A stretch of 37,410 bases of DNA from Zavarzinella formosa DSM 19928 (GTDB taxonomy: Bacteria > Planctomycetota > Planctomycetia > Gemmatales > Gemmataceae), in contig NZ_JH636440.1 of NCBI RefSeq assembly GCF_000255705.1, positions 956,555 through 993,964 of the forward strand. Direction: 5' to 3'. The position numbers and the translations under genes are program-made. The stretch's first letter is position 1. Each line of letters starts with the position of its first letter. The notes beneath the pieces were generated by a model that saw nothing but the letters and a program-made list of their open reading frames with translations, was not told the origin of the DNA and did not search any database. Below, piece by piece: positions 7,999-15,947 of this stretch.

Positions 7999-8484
7999 TC
8001 AGCCCTTGGGCCGGATGAGGGCTGATTTGAAGAACGCGCTCAGGCTGGGGGCGACGAGCTTTCGGCCGTCGCGGAGGATGTCCTCGGCCTCGGAGCCGAC
8101 ATCATGATAGATCTGATAAAGAGCCGGGTCCGGCCCTTCGTGAACAGAGATGAAAAAAGGGTCGCTCCCGCCCCCCGCATCGGCGGCGACATTGACATAC
8201 CCGGCGGGGAGAATGGCCAGCCCCGGATAGAACTCGACCGATTCGCTTTTGGCCGCGTTCGCGTCGGCCCACTCCAGCCATTGCGGCTCGCCAAGTTCCG
8301 GCTCCGGCCAGCCCAATTCCAACCCGCACAGCGGAACTTGGGCCAGCAACTCCGCAAGCCAGCCGGGATACCCGGTGACTTCATCCGTCAGCATGCTCGC
8401 CTCGTCACTGGTCAACACCCGCCCGCGCCGCCCGGCGGCCGCCGCACGGGTCACCAGTTCTTCAGCCGCTTCTCGAACAGACAT
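7999..8484 (-). CDS. SUKH/SMI1-KNR4-like protein
   Basis: A 161-residue protein with an AAGGAG ribosome site before its ATG. The C-terminal two thirds resemble the SMI1/KNR4 (SUKH) fold: a WLAELLAQVPLCGLEL segment, the FYPGLAILPAGYVNVAADAGG core, then PFFISVHEGPDPALYQIYHDVG and SLSAFFKSAL. SUKH proteins serve as immunity proteins in toxin systems in many bacteria, and as standalone proteins in others. No toxin gene is adjacent, so an immunity role is not supported here. It heads a run of same-strand small genes. Confidence 0.6.
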   Translation of the reverse strand: MSVREAAEELVTRAAAAGRRGRVLTSDEASMLTDEVTGYPGWLAELLAQVPLCGLELGWPEPELGEPQWLEWADANAAKSESVEFYPGLAILPAGYVNVAADAGGGSDPFFISVHEGPDPALYQIYHDVGSEAEDILRDGRKLVAPSLSAFFKSALIRPKG

Positions 8485-8520
8485 GTTTGCTCCTTGTGTC
8501 GAATGGATCCATCGTTCGGT

Positions 8521-8757
8521 TCAGTTGCCCGCGATTGGGCCAAATGCCTCGCGATCCTCGCGGAAATCCTTCAGCGCCCGCTCGACGATTCGGCGGATCT
8601 GTGTTTCGACCTCTTCCGTCGAACGACGCTCTTTCGGCAATCCCATCCAGCAGAACTGGATGGCCTGACGGACCATGTGGTCAATCTGTCCGGGGCCAAA
8701 CATCTCCGCCATCCGTTCGGCCGCCTCATCACCTTCGCCAGCAGGAAACATCGCCAC
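8521..8757 (-). CDS. Small conserved-type hypothetical protein
   Basis: A 78-residue protein. The GTG at 8757 lies about five bases after an AGGAGGT ribosome site and is the best start; an ATG follows two codons later. The sequence has the balance of a helical soluble protein (GQIDHMVRQAIQFCWMGLPKERR then EEVETQIRRIVERALKDFREDREAFG). Members with this arrangement seem common in planctomycetes, but no function is known to me. It is same-strand with its neighbours at 8782 and 7999. Confidence 0.65.
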   Translation of the reverse strand: MAMFPAGEGDEAAERMAEMFGPGQIDHMVRQAIQFCWMGLPKERRSTEEVETQIRRIVERALKDFREDREAFGPIAGN

Positions 8758-8781
8758 ACCGCACCTCCTGACATCCGGTTC

Positions 8782-9300
8782 TCACAAGCCCAACGGCCAA
8801 TGTCTGGCCCGGTAGAAGTCGCTGACCATTATCGTGAATTCTCGCTGATTGCGGAGATTCTCGAACAGACTCGCCACGGGTTCTGTCCGAACCGCCTCCC
8901 GGATCTGATCAAGGCACCGGCCCTCCAGCGTCTGGTATTCCGACTCGGCCCGAGGGTCGCCCGGTTCGCGTTCGGGCAGTTCGTAACACTCGGCTTTCAG
9001 CGATTCCGAACTGAACTTGAACACCGGCGGCTCATCCCGGTTGAGGTCACGTTTGGTAAACACGCAAGTGAAACCGCCGCCGAGCAGATTCATTTGAAAA
9101 AGCAACACGTTCCAATTGTCCGAACACGTCTCCGGCCCCTCGGTCAACACACGGCGCCAGAACTCGATGAATGCGGCGGGAAGCGAGTCTGCGGCTGGCA
9201 CCCGCAGGATGCAGACGCGGTAAAGCGGGGAATCATCCGGAACACCGGCCGCCGCCCCCCAGTTGATCGCCCGCCGGGGCGCGGTGTCTTCCCAGCGCAT
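8782..9300 (-). CDS. Hypothetical protein
   Basis: A 172-residue protein with an AAGGAGAC ribosome site six to seven bases before its ATG at 9300. It is soluble by composition, with a Trp-rich middle (FIEFWRRVLTEG, CSDNWNVLLFQMNLLGGGFTCVFTKRD) and a C-terminal segment (FENLRNQREFTIMVSDFYRARHW). No domain was recognised. The 24-base gap to the 8521-8757 gene suggests co-transcription. Confidence 0.65.
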   Translation of the reverse strand: MRWEDTAPRRAINWGAAAGVPDDSPLYRVCILRVPAADSLPAAFIEFWRRVLTEGPETCSDNWNVLLFQMNLLGGGFTCVFTKRDLNRDEPPVFKFSSESLKAECYELPEREPGDPRAESEYQTLEGRCLDQIREAVRTEPVASLFENLRNQREFTIMVSDFYRARHWPLGL

Positions 9301-9354
9301 TTGTGTCTCCTTCGTCTCGTCCTTAATAACGTTCTGACATCGTTCGGCGATGTT

Positions 9355-10122
9355 TTACGGCCCGATCAGCCCCATGCTGGTGTCGGACGGGTCTTTGAAG
9401 TAACCGAAACAGCCAAAGCCGGGCATTCGCATTGGCCCGCCTGTTCGCTTGCCGCCGGCCGCCTCGATCTCGGCCAGCTTCGCATCGACATCGGTCGTGT
9501 AGACATAGGCCAGCGCCGGGGTGGTCGGCGTGTGCGATTGGAAGATTCCGGCCACGCCCGCCCCGGTGTCGAAGGCCATGTACTGCGGCATGGTCGGGAG
9601 CGTGCCCCAGCCGAACAACTCGCCGAAGAACCGGGCGGCGGCGGCCCCGTCGGCCGCGTGCATTTCAAGATGGCAGATCGCGCCCGCCGGGGGCTTGGGG
9701 TTGGGGCCGACTGGCATGGGAATGCGCGGCAGGCCGCCGGGCGAAACGGCATCCGTCAATCCGTAAATGGTCCCGGACGGATCTTTGAATCTTGCGAGTT
9801 TGCCGACTCCCGGCAGGCTCCACGGTGCTTGTTCAATCGTGCCCCCCGCCGTCACGACCCGGTCGAGCATTGCTTCCACATCGGAGACGCGGACATACGG
9901 CACCATCGCCGGGAACCCATCGGGAATGTTGGATCGCAACGCTCCGATTGGCCCCGCCGGAGCGACAACGCCCGTCAACGAGGCCGACATCGGTTGCAAC
10001 TGCCAGCCAAACAACCGGGAATAAAACTCCCCCGACGCGGCGAGGTTGTTCGCCGAAATCACCACGAGGGAGACGGGATGTTCCCCATTCCCCTCCGGTA
10101 CTTTTGGCATCTCAAAACCCAT
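9355..10122 (-). CDS. Two-domain VOC (glyoxalase-fold) protein
   Basis: A protein of 255 residues from the ATG at 10122; a TTG five codons upstream is an alternative. It holds two vicinal-oxygen-chelate domains, at about residues 12-125 and 135-252. Each shows the family pattern of a short helix ending FYSRLFGW or FFGELFGW, followed by strands and a terminal FKDPSGTIYGL or FKDPSDTSMGL. Such double-domain proteins include glyoxalase/dioxygenase relatives of the CFP32 type. The metal ligands appear incomplete in places, so catalysis is uncertain. Confidence 0.85.
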   Translation of the reverse strand: MGFEMPKVPEGNGEHPVSLVVISANNLAASGEFYSRLFGWQLQPMSASLTGVVAPAGPIGALRSNIPDGFPAMVPYVRVSDVEAMLDRVVTAGGTIEQAPWSLPGVGKLARFKDPSGTIYGLTDAVSPGGLPRIPMPVGPNPKPPAGAICHLEMHAADGAAAARFFGELFGWGTLPTMPQYMAFDTGAGVAGIFQSHTPTTPALAYVYTTDVDAKLAEIEAAGGKRTGGPMRMPGFGCFGYFKDPSDTSMGLIGP

Positions 10123-10189
10123 CGTTTGGTCTCTCAAATGTTGCCGGGCGTGATTTGATTTCGCAACGGCTGAAATCAGTCTGCCGGAT

Positions 10190-10474
10190 TTATGTGTCAG
10201 GCTTCCGGCGCTCGACTTTGAGCCGGGATCGTCTCACAAGAACAGCGTAAATCACACCGGCCGCGAACCCGGCAATCATGCCCGCGACGATGCCCCAAAT
10301 GGTGCCGCCGTAGAACGCCATCGTTTGTTCGCGCACCGAGCCTTGGCCCGGCGGCAGGGAAGGAAACAGCCAATGATTGAGGAATGTCCCGATCAATGAG
10401 CCGACGCCGCTGCCGGCGGCGCAAAAGCCGAGCGCGCATCCGGGAATACTCGGGAGGTGTTTGCCTTCGGCCAT
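10190..10474 (-). CDS. Small two-helix membrane protein
   Basis: A protein of 94 residues starting at the ATG at 10474, which has an AAGGAGAGG ribosome site nine bases upstream; an ATG further upstream (10519) lacks one. Two transmembrane segments are visible: residues ~13-33 (CALGFCAAGSGVGSLIGTFL) and ~56-78 (GGTIWGIVAGMIAGFAAGVI), both glycine-rich. The C-terminal tail is strongly basic. No function is assigned. Confidence 0.7.
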   Translation of the reverse strand: MAEGKHLPSIPGCALGFCAAGSGVGSLIGTFLNHWLFPSLPPGQGSVREQTMAFYGGTIWGIVAGMIAGFAAGVIYAVLVRRSRLKVERRKPDT

Positions 10475-10769
10475 TCGCGAGTCCTCTCCTTGGCGGCCGT
10501 CCAAGTTCGGCAAATGCATTGTTTTGGGATTATCGTCCTTCGGGTGAAAGGCGCGTAGTCAGAGATCGCGGATTTTCATTTTTCAGCGATGCCTTTTGGC
10601 GTTTGACACGCCGGCCGGGCGGGTTTACGCTGGCGATGATGGCCGGGCGGGGACGGCGAACCTGATCCCGTCTTCGGTTCTCATTCACATTCCGGAACAA
10701 GCCGGACTTCTGGCGGGCGGGTTCCGGGGTTCGACCATTCATTTCCTGTCACCAATCGCGAGGTTCCTC

Positions 10770-11834
10770 ATGCTTCAAGTCACCGTCGAGGATGGAAGCC
10801 TGTTGCAGTTCACCGATCCGAAGTCGCGAACCAGCGTGGCCGTCACGTTTCAGCGGACCTTGCGAATTCCGGACGACGGCAAAATTTATCCCCTGCCGCC
10901 GGGGTTGGGCGCCTTCCCCGTTCGGCGCGTGCATGCTTACAAAGATCGTGTCCCGGCCAGTTGGGTGAAGACCTCGGGCGTGTTCATTCCGATGTACCAG
11001 CGCGAAGCCTTGTGGATTTCCGTGCGGGCCAGACACTGGCGGCCCAACGCCGTGAAGATCGCGGCCGGGAAGGTGAATGCCGTGTCGGGCAAGCCGTGGG
11101 ATCAGGCGCTTCACGCCCCCGAAAAGCCCGGCCTGATCGGACGGGTGAAGGGCGACCCGGAACTGCAAGACTATCTCACCTGCCCGCCGCAACCGTGGCT
11201 GGACGGCTTCAACACGGGCGAGGGCAACGTGCGGCAATTCGTCGCCATGCCCCTCGGCATGGGCTACACCGTCGAAGCCCAAGTCACCGGCAAAGAGGAA
11301 CACGGCGGCCTTCAACTCATCGTTTACGAACCCAAGCCCGGCCGATTTCCCGAGACGCCCCCGCAAAAGAGATACGTGGACTCAATGTGTTTGTCGGCCC
11401 CCCGTCCCTCAGCGATGCCTCGGTCAAAAGAGAAGGCCGGCCGCGAAATGGGGTTGGCGGCCGGGGGCGCGATCACCCAAAAGATTTACCCCGATCCGCA
11501 CGGCGTCGACACTTGGGATGAAACCAATTTTGGCCGGGTGTTCGTCCACATTGTGAACAGCATGATGTGGCGGGAAATCACCGGCGAGGAACCGCCCCCC
11601 ACGCCGGTCACCGCGCAAAGTTACACCCAAGCCGGATATCCGTGGTTCAAACTTTATGACGAATCATCCGGTGACGTGGCCCCCTCTCCGACGCTGAGCG
11701 GCGTCAAGTCCGTCGCCCAGATGGACGCCCAACACGGCTTCGTCGGCGTCGATGATGATTCAACCGTGGAAGTCCCGGATAAACAAATAAAGGGCCTGCC
11801 CGTCGGAGCCGAACTCCCCGACGGAGAATGGTAA
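10770..11834 (+). CDS. Conserved hypothetical protein (integral-type, 354 aa)
   Basis: A protein of 354 residues from the ATG at 10770, which has GAGG just upstream. The frame is open further 5', but that part reads as non-coding. Segments that look strongly conserved are MYQREALWISVRARHWRP, INA-type KVNAVSGKPWDQ, DYLTCPPQPWLDGF, QFVAMPLGMGYTVEAQ, MGLAAGGAITQKIYPDPHG and YPWFKLYDE. This arrangement recalls a widely distributed family of uncharacterised bacterial proteins. There are no transmembrane helices and no signal peptide. No enzymatic motif was identified. Confidence 0.7.
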   Translation: MLQVTVEDGSLLQFTDPKSRTSVAVTFQRTLRIPDDGKIYPLPPGLGAFPVRRVHAYKDRVPASWVKTSGVFIPMYQREALWISVRARHWRPNAVKIAAGKVNAVSGKPWDQALHAPEKPGLIGRVKGDPELQDYLTCPPQPWLDGFNTGEGNVRQFVAMPLGMGYTVEAQVTGKEEHGGLQLIVYEPKPGRFPETPPQKRYVDSMCLSAPRPSAMPRSKEKAGREMGLAAGGAITQKIYPDPHGVDTWDETNFGRVFVHIVNSMMWREITGEEPPPTPVTAQSYTQAGYPWFKLYDESSGDVAPSPTLSGVKSVAQMDAQHGFVGVDDDSTVEVPDKQIKGLPVGAELPDGEW

Positions 11835-11902
11835 GAATCGCCGCAAAACCCACAACCTCTCGGTCATTGGTGCAAAATCAACAGACATATTGTGTGAAAT
11901 CC

Positions 11903-11982
11903 CAAGAGCCCCACTGCGTCAGCGGTGGGGGTGTTTTCAGAGTGTGACAGTGACCCCCGCCGCTCACGCAGCGGGGCTCTTG
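11903..11982. repeat. Inverted repeat, CAAGAGCCCC family
   Basis: Arms of 30 bases at 11903-11932 and 11953-11982 match with three mismatches. Each arm can also fold on itself. The element lies between the convergent gene ends at 11834 and 12032. The same CAAGAGCCCCG...CGGGGCTCTTG signature forms the hairpin at 32421-32467, so this appears to be a dispersed family that may also serve as a bidirectional terminator. Confidence 0.7.
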
Positions 11983-12031
11983 AAGATCATTTGCAAATGC
12001 TGCCAATGATCGAGTTTGCATTGGTCATTGG

Positions 12032-12820
12032 TCATTCGGGAATTGGCCATTTCCCCAAGAGGTCGCCCAAAATCTCCGACATTCGCTCGGCCGGGCGGGT
12101 GGCGTTGGCCAGAACCTCCTCATGGTTCAGCGGGCCGTCGCTCAGGCCGGCGGCTTTGTTGGTGATGGAGGAGATGGCCAGCACGCGCATTCCCAAGCGG
12201 CGAGCCGTGAGGGCCTCGAAAGCGGTGGACATGCCGACGGCATCGAAACCGCATTGCTGCAAGGCCCGGATCTCGGCCGGGGTTTCGTAACAGGGGCCGG
12301 TCAGGGCGGTGTAAATGCCCGCCAGCAGTTTTCGGCCGCGCCGGGCTTCGTTGGCCACGACGGTTTGGATCAATTCAGGATCGTAGGGGCTTGGGGGCGG
12401 GGTTTCTTTCCAAGAATCGATTCGCTGCCAGAAGCGATGATCGGAAAGAACCATCAAATCGCCGGGGTTAAGTTCCGGGTGGATGCCGCCGGCCGCGTTG
12501 GTGAGGATCAGCGTGCGGATGCCCCATCCGGCCGCGAGTTCGACGGGCTTGGCCACCTGTTCCCAAGCGTGCCCCTCGTAAAAATGCAACCGGCCCCGGA
12601 AGACGAGCAGCGGCGTGCCGTTGAGAGCGCCGACCCGGATGGTCCCCGAGTGACCGGCGACTGTGGGCGCGACCATCCCCGGCACGTCGCCGAACTCGAC
12701 GGCGGCCGCCTCCGCGAAGCCGTGCGGCACCGCCCCGAGGCCGGAGCCAAGGACGACGGCGACAGTTGGTTGCAACCGTCGCACGGCCTCTTCAAATTCG
12801 CCAAATCGGGATTCGCTCAC
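12032..12820 (-). CDS. Purine nucleoside phosphorylase (class II, trimeric type)
   Basis: Cleaves purine nucleosides with phosphate to give free base and (deoxy)ribose 1-phosphate, in purine salvage in the cytoplasm. The product is 262 residues, close to the usual ~270. Family motifs appear in order: VVLGSGLG (residues 22-29), AGHSG phosphate loop, FRGRLHFYEGH, LTNAAGG, the long PGDLMVLSDHRF segment, YTALTGPCYETPAEIR, VGMSTAFEAL and SSITNKAAG with the base-binding Asn. The start is a GTG at 12820 that overlaps the TGA stop of the upstream DUF1080 gene (GTGA), which implies translational coupling. No ATG start fits. The frame is open much further upstream, but that lies over the DUF1080 gene. 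Confidence 0.93.
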   Translation of the reverse strand: MSESRFGEFEEAVRRLQPTVAVVLGSGLGAVPHGFAEAAAVEFGDVPGMVAPTVAGHSGTIRVGALNGTPLLVFRGRLHFYEGHAWEQVAKPVELAAGWGIRTLILTNAAGGIHPELNPGDLMVLSDHRFWQRIDSWKETPPPSPYDPELIQTVVANEARRGRKLLAGIYTALTGPCYETPAEIRALQQCGFDAVGMSTAFEALTARRLGMRVLAISSITNKAAGLSDGPLNHEEVLANATRPAERMSEILGDLLGKWPIPE

Positions 12821-13458
12821 GGCTTGTCCGCCGATTTTGCCACCAGTTCTTCGATGCGAATATTCTTGTACATGGCCTTGGCCTTGGCCCCGCCGTGTAT
12901 TTGCAAAGCGATGATGCCGGTTCGCTCGATCTTGTCGTCGGCCTCGGTGTAGTCCACGGTCAGGGTGCCGTTGAGCCAGAGGCGAATCCGGGGGCCTTCG
13001 CAGCGGATCGTATATTCGTTCCAATCTTCGTGTTTGATGAGTTTTTCCAGCACCTTGGCATCCGGTTTCACCAACACTTTGTTCCGGCGGGATTCGTCGT
13101 ACAACGCCCCCCAATAATCCTGCCCCACGTCGGCCTGATAGCCGCTGACTTCGTGATGGTTCGGGATGCGCTTCGTGCGGAACTGAATGCCCGCGTTCAT
13201 CTTGGCCTTGTCCCCGATCAGCTTGAACTCGGCCTTCAACTCAAAGTCCCCGTAGGACTTCTTGGTCGAAAGGAACTCATTCCGGGGCACGACGGCATCC
13301 AATGTCCCCCCGACAATCGCCCCGTCCTCGACCCGCCACGTTTTGGCGGTGTCGCCTTCCCAACCATCAAGAGTTTTGCCGTCAAAGAGCTTGACGGGTT
13401 CGGCAGCCGCGAATGTCGCGGAGAGTAAAACGAACAACATGGAAGCGGACGCACGCAT
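12817..13458 (-). CDS. Secreted DUF1080 (3-keto-disaccharide hydrolase-like) protein
   Basis: A protein of 213 residues with a signal peptide (residues 1-18, ending TFAAAE) and a GGAGG ribosome site nine bases before the ATG at 13458. The mature part is a DUF1080 concanavalin-like beta-sandwich: FDGKTLDGW near the start, EDGAIVGG, FELKAEFKLIG, GIQFRTKR, the QADVGQDYWGALYDESRR segment, WNEYTIRCEGPRIRLWLNG and a final ALQIHGGAKAKAMYKNIRI. These proteins are expanded in planctomycetes and act on sugars outside the cytoplasm. The gene overlaps the phosphorylase gene by four bases, an unexpected pairing of an exported glycan protein with a cytoplasmic salvage enzyme. A 68-bp inverted repeat lies directly upstream. 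Confidence 0.9.
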   Translation of the reverse strand: MRASASMLFVLLSATFAAAEPVKLFDGKTLDGWEGDTAKTWRVEDGAIVGGTLDAVVPRNEFLSTKKSYGDFELKAEFKLIGDKAKMNAGIQFRTKRIPNHHEVSGYQADVGQDYWGALYDESRRNKVLVKPDAKVLEKLIKHEDWNEYTIRCEGPRIRLWLNGTLTVDYTEADDKIERTGIIALQIHGGAKAKAMYKNIRIEELVAKSADKP

Positions 13459-13497
13459 GGGAGAGACCTCCGGGGATTGGCGATGAGCCATGAGCTT

Positions 13498-13677
13498 TGA
13501 GCTATGAGCCGGAGTAAAACAGGCAACAGGCTGTTGCGGCGAGCCGGGTCGCGTCAGCGCCCGGAGGTTGTCCGTTGGCAAATGCCCGAGTCAATGCTTG
13601 GCGGCTGTCTCCGGGCGCTGACGCGACCCGGCTCGCCGCAACGGCCTGTTGCCTGTTTTACTCCGGCTCATAGCTCA
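13498..13677. repeat. Inverted repeat with 68-bp arms, GGCGAGCC family
   Basis: The arms at 13498-13565 and 13610-13677 are reverse complements with one mismatch and a 44-base centre. The inner part of each arm carries the GGCGAGCCGGGTCGCGTC motif shared with copies at 19375-19550 and the window ends. The outer part (TGAGCTATGAGCCGGAG, AAAACAGGCAACAGG) is particular to this copy. It fills most of the 225-base space between two divergent genes and ends seven bases before the start codon at 13684, so it must lie inside or next to both promoters. Confidence 0.85.
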
Positions 13678-13683
13678 TCATCA

Positions 13684-14301
13684 ATGGCCGCCAATTCTTA
13701 CCATTTCGTGACACACTGGCGCGTGGAAGCCACGCCGGCCGAGGTGTTTGCCATCATTGATGCCGCCACGGATCTCCCCCGGTGGTGGCCGGCGGTTTAT
13801 CTGAAGGTGGCCGAGGAGGAACCGGGGGACGCCAATGGCATTGGCAAAGTGGTTCGTCTGTTGACGAAGGGTTGGCTGCCGTACACGCTGGAATGGCGGT
13901 TTCGCTCCACGGATAAAGTCCCGCCCGAGCGTCTGGCTCTCGTCGCCTTTGGGGACTTCATCGGCCGGGGTGTCTGGACATTCACGGCCGACGGCCCATT
14001 CACCAACATCACCTATGATTGGGAAATCGCCGCCGAGAAACCACTGTTGAAGAAACTCTCGTTCCTGCTGAAACCCGTCTTCACGGCCAATCATCTCTGG
14101 GCGATGAAAACCGGCGAGACCAGCCTGAAACGAGAGTTGGCCCGTCGCCGGGCAATCACCGACGAGGAACGCCGACGAATCCCGCCGCCGCCGGAGCCGA
14201 CAACCATCGCCACCCCATTGCTGTGGCTCGGGGGCCTCTCGCTGTTGGCGAGCCTGGTGGTGATGGGGGCGGTTCTGATCCTTTGGCCATTTTTCAAGTG
14301 A
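13684..14301 (+). CDS. SRPBCC-family protein with C-terminal membrane anchor
   Basis: A protein of 205 residues. Residues 1-150 match the SRPBCC (START/Bet v 1, polyketide-cyclase-like) fold, which binds hydrophobic ligands: HFVTHWRVEATPAEVFAIIDAATDLPRWWPAVYLKV at the start, a VVRLLTKGWLPYTLEWRF strand pair and GVWTFTADGPFTNITYDWEI, ending in a long helix (TGETSLKRELARRR). A transmembrane segment at about 176-203 (LLWLGGLSLLASLVVMGAVLIL) anchors it. The ligand is unknown. The ATG at 13684 directly follows the palindromic repeat; an upstream in-frame extension runs through that repeat and is not credible. A 59-residue membrane gene follows ten bases later. Confidence 0.8.
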   Translation: MAANSYHFVTHWRVEATPAEVFAIIDAATDLPRWWPAVYLKVAEEEPGDANGIGKVVRLLTKGWLPYTLEWRFRSTDKVPPERLALVAFGDFIGRGVWTFTADGPFTNITYDWEIAAEKPLLKKLSFLLKPVFTANHLWAMKTGETSLKRELARRRAITDEERRRIPPPPEPTTIATPLLWLGGLSLLASLVVMGAVLILWPFFK

Positions 14302-14311
14302 CGCGCCAACG

Positions 14312-14491
14312 ATGTGGAAGCTCTTGTTGTTCTGGATGAGTGACCAAAAAAGCGTGGTGGCGATCACCGCCTCAATGGTGGTGTTCGGCATCGTGCTGCT
14401 GATTCGTCACCAACACGGCACCGTTTGGGTGTGGGGGGTCATTCTCTCATTCCTGCTGGGCGTCATTGGTCTCATCAATGTGCGGAATTGA
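14312..14491 (+). CDS. 59-residue two-helix membrane protein
   Basis: A short frame beginning ATG TGG AAG, ten bases after the SRPBCC gene. It encodes two hydrophobic helices, residues ~15-31 (VVAITASMVVFGIVLLI) and ~38-55 (VWVWGVILSFLLGVIGLI), joined by a short HQHG loop. It is probably co-transcribed with the SRPBCC membrane protein. Its last 45 bases overlap the 3' end of the minus-strand gene at 14447-14923. It has no obvious ribosome site, so translation may be coupled to the upstream gene. No family was recognised. Confidence 0.55.
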   Translation: MWKLLLFWMSDQKSVVAITASMVVFGIVLLIRHQHGTVWVWGVILSFLLGVIGLINVRN

Positions 14492-14923
14492 ATCGGCGAT
14501 TTCTTGCTCCACCACCGGCCTTGGAAGATGATGTTCAGGAAACAAACCTGACAATGTCCGCATCCAAAGACATATCCGCAAGATGGCTGGCTCAATCGTC
14601 CAGAATCGATTGATGTGATGGCTCTTCTCCATATCTCGCCCCATCAAGCAAATGGACTCGCCATCGTCCATCTCGAAATTATCCGGCCGGGGAATATCGC
14701 TCGGCAGTTCCCAGAAACCCGCCTGAACAATCAGGTTCAAAAATGTCCGCCATTGCCCTTTTGTCATGGGCTGAAGACCGCTGGTTTGTGCTCCCCGATT
14801 GGCCACAAACCACCCTTTGCGACCGTGACCGTGGACATTGATCGCATACCGTTCGGCAAATGCGTTCCTGTACTCAAGCCGAAAGACGGCTTCCATGTCA
14901 TCAGGCAGTTTCAAATTGGACAT
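14447..14923 (-). CDS. Hypothetical protein
   Basis: A protein of 158 residues from the ATG at 14923; the open frame upstream of it is low quality and lacks a ribosome site. It starts MSNLKLPDDMEAVFRLEYRN and has a beta-rich domain with a GRKGWFVANRGAQ turn, a WRTFLNLIVQAGFWELP helix and a DDGESICLMGRD segment, followed by an aromatic helix (RFWTIEPAILRICLWMRTL). This spacing resembles small planctomycete proteins of unknown function. The 3' end overlaps the 59-residue membrane gene on the other strand. Confidence 0.65.
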   Translation of the reverse strand: MSNLKLPDDMEAVFRLEYRNAFAERYAINVHGHGRKGWFVANRGAQTSGLQPMTKGQWRTFLNLIVQAGFWELPSDIPRPDNFEMDDGESICLMGRDMEKSHHINRFWTIEPAILRICLWMRTLSGLFPEHHLPRPVVEQEIADSIPHIDETNDAQQE

Positions 14924-15213
14924 GGGAAACCAGATGATGAGGAATAATTCACAAGTTTGCGTAAGGGCGAATTTTGGCCAATGACAGTCAAAATTTGCCA
15001 AGGTTCGCGAAGCAATCAAGTGTATGCGGGGCCACTTTTCACGAATCAGAAACGTCCGAAACTTTTTTCTCCCTGGCCTCGTCGTATGAATCAGATGCCT
15101 GTTGGACGCCGACGAAAGCCACCGGAACTTTTCGGCTTGCCTGCGGTTCCATAATGATGTGTCTTCGCCCCGACCCACACGCCCGTTTTGGGCCTTGATT
15201 TGGAATTTGACTC

Positions 15214-15885
15214 ATGCGATTTCTCACCGCTCTTCTGTTGTCTTTCGCCATGATGGCGACGGTTCGCTCGGCGGACAAGCCCGTTGATCCGGTGAAGCTC
15301 GTCGCCGCCATCGAAAAGACCGGGGCCAAGGTCACGATGGTTGATGCCGCGCCCGGCGAAACCCGGTTGAAACTGAGCTTCCGCAAATGGGATCCGACGA
15401 AGATGACCGCCTTCAAGGGGTCGCCGCACATCGTGGAAATCGTCATTGAGGATGCGGGCAAGGTGAGCGATCAGTCGATGGCCCTTTTCGCCTCGCTGCC
15501 GAACTTGGAACGGCTGGAACTTTACAAGCCCGCCCTCACGGCCGCCAGCCTCAATCCCTTCAAAGCCAACAAGAGCCTGAAGTATCTGACACTCTTCGGC
15601 GCCAAAATCGGGGACGGAGCCGTCGCCGCCCTGAAGGAAGTGGAAACACTGGAAGAACTGGATCTCACCGGCAGCCTCATCACCAATGCCTCGGCCGAGA
15701 TCTTCAAGGATCTGCCGAACCTCAAAATTCTGGCCGTGGCCAACACCAAATTCAACGGCAAAGGGGCGCTTCAACTCAAGGAAATGCCCAAGTTGAAAGA
15801 ACTCAACGCGATGAACTGCGATGTCTCCGTCATGGAGGCCAAGGAACTGGAAGCGGCCATCAAGGGGATCAAGGTCAAGCGATAG
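15214..15885 (+). CDS. Secreted leucine-rich-repeat protein
   Basis: A protein of 223 residues with a signal peptide (residues 1-20, MRFLTALLLSFAMMATVRSA). After a short N-terminal domain it has about five leucine-rich repeats, with units such as LPNLERLELYKPALT, NKSLKYLTLFGAKIGD, VETLEELDLTGSLITN, LPNLKILAVANTKFNG and MPKLKELNAMNCDVS. The repeat pattern (Lx2LxLxx(N/G)) is of the bacterial LRR type, commonly found in planctomycete exported proteins and likely used for protein binding. It is a single gene, convergent with the lipocalin-like gene ending at 15948. Confidence 0.85.
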   Translation: MRFLTALLLSFAMMATVRSADKPVDPVKLVAAIEKTGAKVTMVDAAPGETRLKLSFRKWDPTKMTAFKGSPHIVEIVIEDAGKVSDQSMALFASLPNLERLELYKPALTAASLNPFKANKSLKYLTLFGAKIGDGAVAALKEVETLEELDLTGSLITNASAEIFKDLPNLKILAVANTKFNGKGALQLKEMPKLKELNAMNCDVSVMEAKELEAAIKGIKVKR

Positions 15886-15947
15886 GAAGAGAATGACGGA
15901 GAGAAGTAGAAAGACATTGGGGGCGAGAAAGGGCGGATCAACACTTC

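Noticed and set aside
7999-8484. SUKH-like protein as immunity gene of a toxin system
   Set aside because: No toxin, polymorphic-toxin tail or secretion gene was found next to it.
8104-10158. Long plus-strand open frame (684 codons)
   Set aside because: It lies antisense to the SUKH-like, small, hypothetical and VOC genes, which have ribosome sites and recognisable patterns. Long antisense frames are expected in GC-rich DNA.
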